Origin: Hydrogenophaga palleronii NBRC 102513
GTDB taxonomy: Bacteria; Pseudomonadota; Gammaproteobacteria; Burkholderiales; Burkholderiaceae_C
Length of the DNA: 40,035 nucleotides
Direction: 5' to 3'
NCBI RefSeq assembly: GCF_001571225.1
Contig: NZ_BCTJ01000034.1
Location: forward strand, 1-40,035
The notes under the pieces are model-generated. The model saw nothing but the letters and a program-made list of their open reading frames with translations. It had not been told where the DNA came from and ran no database searches. The position numbers and the translations under genes are program-made. Below are positions 32,639-40,035 of the stretch, piece by piece (the stretch's first letter is position 1; each line of letters opens with the position of its first letter).

Positions 32639-35600
32639 ATGAACAGAACCTACCGCCTCGTCTGGAACGAACTCAGCCGCTGCTGGGTGGCCGTTGCAGA
32701 ACACGTGAGCACCCGCGGCAAGCGCAGTGCCGGTACCGTGGCACTGGCCACCGCCACGCTGATGTCCGGCACCGCCTTTGCGCAGACCGCCCCCGCCCCC
32801 CATGCGCTGCCGTCGGGCGGGCAGACGGTGGCCGGCCAGACGGACATCAGCAGCTCGGGCAGCACCATGACCATCGACCAGTCGAGCGCACGCGCCGCCA
32901 TCGACTGGCAGAGCTTCAACGTCGGCCGCGACGCCCATGTGCGCTTCGTGCAGCCTGACGCGAACGCCGTCGCACTCAACCGCGTGCAGGGGCCCGATGC
33001 CAGCCAGATCTTTGGCCGCGTCACGGCCAACGGCCAGGTGTTCCTGAGCAACCCCAATGGCGTGTACTTCGCGCCGGGCGCCAGCGTGGACGTGGGCGGC
33101 CTGGTGGCCACCACGCACCGCATCAGCCTGGACGATTTCATGGCCGGTCGCTCGCGCTTCGAGCGCCAGGGCGCCACCGGCAGCGTGGTCAACGCGGGCG
33201 AGTTGCGCGCGGCGCTGGGGGGCTATATCGCCCTGCTGGCACCCGAGGTGCGCAACCAGGGCCTGGTGGTCGCCAACCTGGGCACCGTGGCGCTGGCGGC
33301 GGGTGAGGCGTTCGAGCTGCAGTTCGACGCCAACAACACGCTGGCCGGCCTGCGCGTGGAGGCCTCCACCATCCGTTCGCTGGTGGACAACCGCAGCGCG
33401 GTGCTGGCACCCGGGGGCCTGGTGATCCTGAGCGCGCAGGCGCTGGACCGGGTACAGGGCGGCGTGGTGCGCAACAGCGGCCGCATCGAGGCCACCGGGC
33501 TGGCGCAGCGTGGCGGGCGCATCGTGCTGGAGGCGTCGGACCAGATCGTGCAGAGCGGCCACATCAGCGCCAGCGCCACGGCGCAAGGGCCCGCCGGCAG
33601 CGTGAGGCTGCAGGCCCCCGAGGTGTTGAACACCGGTCACATCGAGGCCCGTGGGAGTGACGAGCATCTCGCAGGCGGCACGGTGGAGATCGTGGCGGGC
33701 CAGGTGCGGCAGAGTGAAACAGGCCGCATCGACGTCAGCGCGCCGGGGCAGGGTGGCGTGGTGCGCGTGCGGGCGAGCGAAGGGGTTGCGCTGTCGGGCG
33801 CGGTCCTGGCCACTGCCACAGGCGTGCCCGCACCCGTTGCGGCGCCCGCCGTGCCTTCGTCCGTGGACGGCACGCCCGGCCAGGGCGGTGAGATCACGGT
33901 GCAGGCCGCGCAGATCACGCTGGCCTCGGCCAGCCTGGACGCGTCGGGCGAGCGCGACGGCGGGCGCATCGTGCTCGATGCCAGCGCCCCCGTGCCCGCT
34001 GCGCCGCCGGCGCCGCAACCCCTTCCCGTGCCGGAGCCCGGCAAGGTGGCGATCCAGGGCAGCACGCAACTCAGCAGCCGCGGCCGGCGCGGCCATGGCG
34101 GTTCGGTCACGCTGCTGGGCGACACGCTCGACCTGCAGGACAACACCCGCGTGGACGCCACCGGCGCCGTGGGCGGCGGCCAGGTGCGCGTGGGTGGTGG
34201 CTGGCAGGGCGGCGAAGGCCTGCACCAGGCGCACACGGTGAACATGTCTGCAGACGCCAGCATCGACGCCAGCGCCTTGGTGCAGGGTGACGGGGGCAGC
34301 GTGGTGCTGTGGAGCGACGTGAACCGCACCGACGGTCTGACGACGGCGGCCGGCCGCATTCGCGCACGTGGCGGCGCACAGGGCGGCGACGGTGGCCGCA
34401 TCGAGACCTCGGGCCACCACGTGGACACCGAACGCGTTGCCGTCGATGCCGGCGCAGCGCCCGGGCAGGGCGGCACCGGCGGGCTGTGGCTCATCGACCC
34501 GACCGACAGCGTCATCACGCAGGCGGTCGCCGATGGTTATGCGGCCACGCTGAACACGGGCACCAGCGTGCTCAACGAAGTCATCGGCAGCATCACCTGG
34601 AGCAGTAATGTCACGCTGAACACCACAGCGGGTGGCGCCGGCAGCCGCGTGACACTGACGTTGCGCAGCGCGAATAGCGTCGGCGCCTCCCCGATCACGC
34701 TGAACAACGCCAGCATCAGCGCCACCGGCGGTGCGCTCAACCTGGTGCTGTGGAGCAGCTACAACACCGGCGGCCAGGCAGGCCCGGTGCGCATCACCGG
34801 CTCCACCATCAACACCAATGGCGGTCACGTCTGGGTGGGCGGCGGCGAGACGGCGGCAACGGCATGGAACGGGTTGACCGTGGGCGCAGGCGCGGCACGC
34901 ACGTGGACCGCCAATGAACAGGGCGTGCAGGTCAGCGGCAGCAGCATCACCACCGGTGCCGGCAGCATCCGCTTGTCCGGGAGCAGCCATGTGTCCGGTG
35001 GCAACCTGAATGGCACGAGCAACATGGGTGTGTGGCTGGACACCGGCACCACACTGAGGACCACCAGCGGCAGCCTCGACATCGAGGGCGACATCCGGGG
35101 GACCTACGCCACGGGAACGGGCTTGCGTGTGGGCGGGTTCGGCACGGAGGGCGACGTGACCCTCGAAAGCGGTGCGGGCAGCATGGCCCTCACGGGCACG
35201 CTGAGCGGCACCCCGGCGACCTGGGGCCACGGCCTGTTTCTTGACAGCACCACCGTCGCCGGCAACAGGGTCACCGTGCGCAGCGGTTCCGGCGCCATCA
35301 CACTGCGCGGCGAGCGAAGCGGCAGTGGCGCGACCGACTCCAGCGGCCTGCAGCTCCACGGCGGCACCAACAGCAACCGGCTGAACGTGGTGTCCGGCAG
35401 CGGCAATATCACCTTGCGTGGCGTTCATGAAAACGCCGGAAGTGCGCCAACCGCCAACGGCATTCGCTTCACGGCCTCCAACGTGTTGAACAGCATCCGC
35501 ATCGGTGACGATGGCAGCGGCACCTACAGCGGCAACATCCTGGTCGAAGCCAACTCGCTCATGCAGCGGCAGAACCACGCGGGCGCGGGTTCGATCTCCA

Positions 35601-38600
35601 TGCAGAGCCGTGGCACGCTGACCTTCCAGCCGTACGGCACCAGCTTCACCCACTTGCGCGCAGGTGATTCGGGCACGTTGACCTTCGACGACGACTGGAA
35701 CTTCGGCTCCACGCTCTCGGGTTTCACGCTCGGCAAGGTCGGCAACAACGCCAACATGACGCTGTCAAACGGCCTGAGCGTGGCCGGCGCGATCCGGTTG
35801 TACGGCGGCCAGATCACGCTCAATGGCGATCTGACCAGCAGCGCCACCGGCGACATCTTCATCAAATCGTTGTCCTCGGCCAATCCGTCGATCCAGGTCA
35901 ACGGCAACATCCGGAAGACCGGCGGTGGCCGCTCGACGCTGACCTTGCAAGGCCAGGGACGTGTGCTTCTCGTTGGAAGCATCCAGGCCAGCGGTACCGC
36001 ACTGGACACGGTGCTGTGGTCGGACTACGACAACTCCAAGAACGACGGTGGTGTCACCCTGGCCACCGGCAGCAGCATCAGCACCAACGGCGGGCACCTG
36101 TGGGCCGGTGGCAGCAGCAGCAACGGTGGCTCCACCACCTGGAACGGGCTGACCGTGGGCAACGGTGCCAGCATCGGCAACACGGGCTACAACAACAACG
36201 CGCTGGACCTGTACGGCAGCGTGAACACCGCCGGTGGCGACGTGCTGCTGTGGGCCGGCAACGGTGTCAGCACCGTCCACGGCATCCGAACCAACAACAC
36301 CGGCAGCATCCAGGCCGGCAGTGGCAACGTCACCCTGATCGCCGACGGCACCTGGGACACGCTGCCGATCACGACCACCGGTGTGCTGTCGCTGGTGCCG
36401 CACGAGGGCAGTTACGGCGGCCCGATCAACTGGGTGGGCAGCGTCTCCGGCGGGCACCTGAACCTGACCAGCGCCTACAACGGCATGCAGATCCGCAACG
36501 TCGCCAACCTGGGTGGCTTCTCGCTCGGGCGCTACAGCGGCATGGGCGCGCTGGTGGCCGACAACACCAGCGACGTGACCATCTCGTCCGCGCTGTCCAT
36601 TGCCGGTTCCATCGCCATCCGGGGCGGTGGCGTCACCATCAACCGGGCGTTGAGCGCCGGTGGCGACATCACGCTCACGGCCACCGACGTCAATGCCGAC
36701 CTGCTCATCAATGCCTCCATTACCAGCACGGCGGCCACCACCTCCAGCCTGCTGGCGCAATCGGCGCGCCACGTCTCTGTGGGCGGCACGGCCGACCTCA
36801 CGGCCACGCAGGCGGCGATGAACACCCAGCTGTGGGCCGACACGGACCGCTCGGGCGACGGCATCGTGCGCGTGCAGGCCCGCAGCATCAACACGCGGGG
36901 CGGCACGCTGCGCTTCGGGAACAACGAAACGGCCTTGATCAACGGCGTCAGCACCCTGGTGGGCGGCGATGTGTTCTTCAACGGCTCGGCCGCGCAGACC
37001 ATTGCCACGGGTGGCGGACAGTTCGACCTGTACGGCGAAACCATCCTGGCGAACCCGGCCGGCCTGACGATCAACACCGGCGGCGGCAACGCGCGTTTCC
37101 ACGGCGTGCTGAACTCGGGCAACACCTACAGTTTCGTGGACAAAACCGACAGCGGCGGAACAGGGACCTGGACGGAGGCTCGGACCGAAGCGCGCAATGG
37201 CACCACCGGTGGTGCGGCCGTGGGCGACAGTTACCTGGCGACCATCACCTCGCGGCTGGAGAACTCGGTCGCCGGGCTGGCGGCGGGTTACCGCGGTGCC
37301 TGGATCGGGGCCCACCGTGCCGACCCTACCCAGTCCTTCGTCTGGACCTGGGCCGACGGACCCGAAGCCGGCCAACAGTTCATGACCCAGGCCACCAGTG
37401 GCGGCGGCGGAACCTCGGTGGACGGGCGTTACAACAACTTTGGCGCCGGCGAACCCAACGGGACGCTGGCCGGCAATGAATCGGTGGCGCAGTTCTACGG
37501 CAACGCCGGTCGCTGGAACGACCTGAGCCGCACCACCACCTACACCGCGACAGAGGTCAGCGTTTATTCGGTGCTCGGCTTCGTGCGCGAAACCAACCTC
37601 GCCAATTCGCCACTGAGCATCCTGGCCGGCAGTGGTCAGGTCCGGATCGATGGTGGCGTGGGTGGCAACAAGGCGCTGGCCTCGCTGAATGTGCAGGCCG
37701 CCAGCACCACAGTGAACGGCAACGCGCTGATCACCAGCGGCGCGCAGAACTATTCCGGCTCGCTCAGCGCCATCAGCGCGGGCGACCTGCAGGTGAGCGC
37801 CACGGCGGTGAGCCTGAGCGGCGCCGGGCACGCCGCGCTGTTGCAGGCGGCCGGCAACGTGAGCCTGAGCAACGGCATCAACTTCACCACGAACAACGGC
37901 AACCTCACGCTCTGGAGCGACACCGACGGCACCAACGGTGGAGCGATCGCCATTGGCGACAACAGCACGATCAACACGGCCAATGGCGCCACCAGCCAGC
38001 AAAGCGGTGGTGGACACATCACCCTGGGCGGCGGCACCAACATCACCACCGGCTTCGCGCAGGGCAGCACTGCCGCCGGTGTGGCCATCGGTACGGGCGC
38101 GGGCAGCAACACCACGATGGTCTCGGGCGGCGGCGACATCACCTTGCGCGGCAGGAGCTCATCGACCGATGGCGTGCGCCTGGGCCGGATGCAGGTGGAT
38201 GCCGGGCAGGGCGCCATCGCCATCACCGGGGAAGGTACCGGTGGTTGTGGCGTCGAGTTCAGTTCTGGGAGCACCCAGCTCAGCCGGCTCGCGTCGGCCC
38301 GCGCCAGCGGCACGGCCATCGCCATCCGGGGCAGTTCCACCACTTCCCACGGCGTGGTGTTCGACAATGTTGCCGCTGAAGAACTGCTGGCCACCGGTGG
38401 CGGCGGCATCGACATTACCGGCACGCGGGGTCCCAGTGGTTACGGCGTGTGGCTGCAGGGCACGCGCGTGCTGGCCAGCAGCGGTGCCATCGCCATCAAC
38501 GGCGGTGCGGGCGGCATCCACACCGAGGCCAGCAGCGCGCTGGGTGCCGTTGCCGGGCACAGCGCCGTGTCGACTTCCAGCAGCGCGATCACGCTGACGG

Positions 38601-40035
38601 GCGACCGCTTCAGCAGCACGGCCAACACGGCCGTCACCACGGCAGGCGCGCTCACGGTGCAGCCCTTCGGCGCGAGCTTCAGCAGCGCGCTGACCTGGCC
38701 GCTGGCGAACTACACACTGGCCCCGGGGCTGACGGGCCTGACCCTTGGCAAGAGTGGCAACACGGCCGACATCACCATCGCGTCGGCGCAGACCGTTGCC
38801 GGCCCGATCACCCTCTACGGAGGCAACCTGGCCATCAACGCCGCGTTGGTGGCCTCGGGCGGCGGCACCATCACACTCAACGCCACCGGCACGGTCATCG
38901 ACGGCGCCAGCGGCTACCTGCAGGCCGGCGCGCTGCTGCTTCGCGGCGGCAACGTGACGCTGGACCACGCCAGCAACAACGTCGGCACGCTGGCGGCGAG
39001 TGGCGTGGGTGCACTGACTTACCTCGATGCGGATGCGCTGGACATCGGCAACGTCGATGGTGTGAATGGCCTCAGCGCCAGTGGCGTGGTGAACATTGGC
39101 ACCCGCACCGGCGATCTGACGTTGCGCCAGAGCGTGGCGACCTCCAATGCCACGGCCTCCGCGCTGACGCTCAACGCCGGCATGGCCGCCGCGGCCGGCA
39201 CGGCCAGCGGCGGCAACCTCGTTGTCAACGGCGCTGCCGGCGTGCAGGTGGGCGCTGGTGGCACGGCCGGGCTGTACAGCGGCGCCATCGCCGGCAGCAC
39301 CGGGCTGGGCACGCTGGTCGGCCTGGGCAGCGGGCGTTTCCGGTATGGCAGTGACGAGAACGTCAGCGCCTACTCGCTGGCGCTTGGGAGTGGACTGAAC
39401 GCGATCTACCGCGAACAGCCCACTGTTTCCCGCAGCGTGGTGAGCCAGACCCTGGTGTACGGCGACACCTACACGGCGAGCTTCACGCTGGGTGGTGGAC
39501 AGAACGGTGACACCCTGACGCAGGCCTTTGCGGCCGCACCCACCGTCACGGTGGGCGGCAGCATTTCCGGTGCGGGCCACGCCACCGTGGGCACCCACGC
39601 CCTGAGTGCTTCGGGCGGGAGTACTGCCAGCCAGCTCGGTTATGCGGTGAACTCCACCATCACCGGCGGCACCCTCAACGTAACGCCGCGTGCGCTGCAG
39701 GTGAACTACACCGGCGCCAACAAGGTCTACGACGGCAACGCCGTGGCCGACGTGAGCGCCAGCGACGACCGCGTCAGCGGCGATGCGGTGGTGGTGAACT
39801 GGGGCTCGGCCAGCTTCGCCGACAAGAACGTGGGCACCGGCAAGGCGGTGGCGCTGAGTGGCGTCACGCTCACGGGCACCGACGCGGCCAACTACAGCGT
39901 GGCCGCCAGCGGCACCACCAGCGCGGACATCACGGCACGCGCACTGACGGTGAACTACACCGGCACCGACAAGGTCTACGACGGCAACGCCGTGGCCAGT
40001 GTGAGTGCCAGCGACGACCGCGTCAGCGGCGATGC
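32639..40035 (+). CDS. TpsA giant filamentous-haemagglutinin-like exoprotein, 3' truncated by the window
   Basis: At least 2465 codons are open to the window edge with no internal stop. Residues 1-27 form an ESPR extension (MNRTYRLVWNELSRCWVAVAEH), followed by a hydrophobic signal cleaved after AFA (48). The TPS/haemagglutination-activity domain follows (49 to about 290), with SNPNGVYF (NPNG 138-141) required for recognition by TpsB in this family. Then come beta-helical repeats with VVLWSD...ARGGAQGGDGG near 34303 and LWLIDPTD near 34485, three long related modules, a C-type-lectin-like domain (residues 1496-1652), and YDG repeats from about 2351. It is secreted with TpsB and probably stays on the cell surface. 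The C-terminus, and so the anchoring or release mode, is not visible. Confidence 0.95.
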   Translation, partial: MNRTYRLVWNELSRCWVAVAEHVSTRGKRSAGTVALATATLMSGTAFAQTAPAPHALPSGGQTVAGQTDISSSGSTMTIDQSSARAAIDWQSFNVGRDAHVRFVQPDANAVALNRVQGPDASQIFGRVTANGQVFLSNPNGVYFAPGASVDVGGLVATTHRISLDDFMAGRSRFERQGATGSVVNAGELRAALGGYIALLAPEVRNQGLVVANLGTVALAAGEAFELQFDANNTLAGLRVEASTIRSLVDNRSAVLAPGGLVILSAQALDRVQGGVVRNSGRIEATGLAQRGGRIVLEASDQIVQSGHISASATAQGPAGSVRLQAPEVLNTGHIEARGSDEHLAGGTVEIVAGQVRQSETGRIDVSAPGQGGVVRVRASEGVALSGAVLATATGVPAPVAAPAVPSSVDGTPGQGGEITVQAAQITLASASLDASGERDGGRIVLDASAPVPAAPPAPQPLPVPEPGKVAIQGSTQLSSRGRRGHGGSVTLLGDTLDLQDNTRVDATGAVGGGQVRVGGGWQGGEGLHQAHTVNMSADASIDASALVQGDGGSVVLWSDVNRTDGLTTAAGRIRARGGAQGGDGGRIETSGHHVDTERVAVDAGAAPGQGGTGGLWLIDPTDSVITQAVADGYAATLNTGTSVLNEVIGSITWSSNVTLNTTAGGAGSRVTLTLRSANSVGASPITLNNASISATGGALNLVLWSSYNTGGQAGPVRITGSTINTNGGHVWVGGGETAATAWNGLTVGAGAARTWTANEQGVQVSGSSITTGAGSIRLSGSSHVSGGNLNGTSNMGVWLDTGTTLRTTSGSLDIEGDIRGTYATGTGLRVGGFGTEGDVTLESGAGSMALTGTLSGTPATWGHGLFLDSTTVAGNRVTVRSGSGAITLRGERSGSGATDSSGLQLHGGTNSNRLNVVSGSGNITLRGVHENAGSAPTANGIRFTASNVLNSIRIGDDGSGTYSGNILVEANSLMQRQNHAGAGSISMQSRGTLTFQPYGTSFTHLRAGDSGTLTFDDDWNFGSTLSGFTLGKVGNNANMTLSNGLSVAGAIRLYGGQITLNGDLTSSATGDIFIKSLSSANPSIQVNGNIRKTGGGRSTLTLQGQGRVLLVGSIQASGTALDTVLWSDYDNSKNDGGVTLATGSSISTNGGHLWAGGSSSNGGSTTWNGLTVGNGASIGNTGYNNNALDLYGSVNTAGGDVLLWAGNGVSTVHGIRTNNTGSIQAGSGNVTLIADGTWDTLPITTTGVLSLVPHEGSYGGPINWVGSVSGGHLNLTSAYNGMQIRNVANLGGFSLGRYSGMGALVADNTSDVTISSALSIAGSIAIRGGGVTINRALSAGGDITLTATDVNADLLINASITSTAATTSSLLAQSARHVSVGGTADLTATQAAMNTQLWADTDRSGDGIVRVQARSINTRGGTLRFGNNETALINGVSTLVGGDVFFNGSAAQTIATGGGQFDLYGETILANPAGLTINTGGGNARFHGVLNSGNTYSFVDKTDSGGTGTWTEARTEARNGTTGGAAVGDSYLATITSRLENSVAGLAAGYRGAWIGAHRADPTQSFVWTWADGPEAGQQFMTQATSGGGGTSVDGRYNNFGAGEPNGTLAGNESVAQFYGNAGRWNDLSRTTTYTATEVSVYSVLGFVRETNLANSPLSILAGSGQVRIDGGVGGNKALASLNVQAASTTVNGNALITSGAQNYSGSLSAISAGDLQVSATAVSLSGAGHAALLQAAGNVSLSNGINFTTNNGNLTLWSDTDGTNGGAIAIGDNSTINTANGATSQQSGGGHITLGGGTNITTGFAQGSTAAGVAIGTGAGSNTTMVSGGGDITLRGRSSSTDGVRLGRMQVDAGQGAIAITGEGTGGCGVEFSSGSTQLSRLASARASGTAIAIRGSSTTSHGVVFDNVAAEELLATGGGGIDITGTRGPSGYGVWLQGTRVLASSGAIAINGGAGGIHTEASSALGAVAGHSAVSTSSSAITLTGDRFSSTANTAVTTAGALTVQPFGASFSSALTWPLANYTLAPGLTGLTLGKSGNTADITIASAQTVAGPITLYGGNLAINAALVASGGGTITLNATGTVIDGASGYLQAGALLLRGGNVTLDHASNNVGTLAASGVGALTYLDADALDIGNVDGVNGLSASGVVNIGTRTGDLTLRQSVATSNATASALTLNAGMAAAAGTASGGNLVVNGAAGVQVGAGGTAGLYSGAIAGSTGLGTLVGLGSGRFRYGSDENVSAYSLALGSGLNAIYREQPTVSRSVVSQTLVYGDTYTASFTLGGGQNGDTLTQAFAAAPTVTVGGSISGAGHATVGTHALSASGGSTASQLGYAVNSTITGGTLNVTPRALQVNYTGANKVYDGNAVADVSASDDRVSGDAVVVNWGSASFADKNVGTGKAVALSGVTLTGTDAANYSVAASGTTSADITARALTVNYTGTDKVYDGNAVASVSASDDRVSGD
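34742..38840 (+). repeat. Three related long modules in TpsA
   Basis: Two landmarks recur in order. Landmark A (LWS-x-Y/T..., then TNGGH-x-W-GGG, NGLTVG) begins near 34742, 36002 and 37902. Landmark B (SF..., LGK-x-GN, VAG-x-I-x-LYGG) occurs near 35640-35820, in degraded form near 36510-36650 (FSLGRYSGMG, SIAGSIAIRGG), and near 38665-38830. This implies duplication of a unit of about 1 kb followed by divergence. Confidence 0.65.
37124..37594 (+). other. C-type-lectin-like domain encoded within TpsA
   Basis: Translated in the tpsA frame this gives a domain of about 157 residues with the C-type lectin order: TYSFVD...WTEAR, SYLATITSRLEN, AWIGA (1554-1558), FVWTWADGPEAGQQF, YNNFGAGEPN (EPN 1605-1607), NESVAQFYG, GRWND (WND 1626-1628) and VYSVLGFVRE. 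EPN and WND are the calcium and mannose-type sugar ligands of classical C-type lectins. The disulphide cysteines of animal lectins are absent, as in many bacterial versions. Confidence 0.8.
39689..40035 (+). repeat. YDG-type 83-residue tandem repeats in TpsA
   Basis: Units starting at 39689 and 39938 (249 bp apart) share the signature RAL-x-VNYTG-x-KVYDGNAVA, then SASDDRVSGDA, near identical in DNA. At least two copies are present and the second is cut by the window end. A related MBG-like segment (YGDTYTASFTL) precedes them. Such YDG/MBG stalks are common in long bacterial adhesins. Confidence 0.85.

Noticed and set aside
32504..38017. Long minus-strand frames (1049 and 750 codons) opposite tpsA
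   Set aside because: They mirror the Gly/Ala/Thr-rich repeat coding of tpsA, which is open across the window and has an ESPR, signal peptide and TPS domain.

Overview
The window is GC-rich, densely packed proteobacterial chromosome, most likely from a betaproteobacterium of the Comamonadaceae (Hydrogenophaga/Acidovorax-like). This rests on codon usage, on recognisable housekeeping neighbourhoods (darP divergent from pmbA, an inositol-monophosphatase-family gene divergent from trmJ, then cysE), and on a long REP-like inverted repeat of a kind I associate with that family. It is an inference; there is no rRNA or marker phylogeny here. I see no tRNA, rRNA, CRISPR array, insertion sequence or prophage.

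Layout, left to right. (1) 14-1924: a choice-of-anchor I lipoprotein, then a DUF924 gene, both on the minus strand. (2) 2762-3178: a small exported Tyr/Pro-repeat protein on the plus strand whose ribosome binding site lies inside a perfect 12-bp hairpin. (3) 3200-5868, minus: DUF2306 membrane protein, 2TM protein, LytS-type kinase and LytTR response regulator. (4) 6003-12329, minus: a probable operon of mutS, an Anbu proteasome-like protease, an alpha/beta hydrolase and a PAS histidine kinase with a KdpD-like membrane module. (5) 12564-13373: a PAP2 phosphatase, followed by a gene-poor stretch with a terminator and a DnaA-box match. (6) 13960-18352, minus: rnk, a tandem universal stress protein, a beta-helix protein, an MBL hydrolase and an ornithine-cyclodeaminase-family enzyme. 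(7) 18466-22047: a small minus ORF, a 16-bp palindrome and a 1107-residue multi-PAS/GAF kinase. (8) 22071-28129: inositol monophosphatase, trmJ, cysE, slyD, mog, darP and pmbA. (9) 28143 to the end: a 7TM-DISM kinase and divergent OmpR-type regulator, next to a two-partner secretion pair (TpsB transporter and a giant TpsA exoprotein that runs off the window).

The most interesting region is the last one. The kinase/regulator promoter and the tpsB promoter carry the same box, two GCTCAG half-sites exactly 10 bp apart within an 18-of-23 match, so the two-component system probably controls itself and the secreted adhesin. The adhesin has an ESPR signal, a TPS domain, three related beta-helical modules, an embedded C-type-lectin-like domain with intact EPN and WND sugar/calcium motifs, and 83-residue YDG repeats. 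Together this looks like a signal-controlled surface system that may bind carbohydrate. Signalling is heavily represented: four histidine kinases and two response regulators in 40 kb, with two of the kinases orphan.
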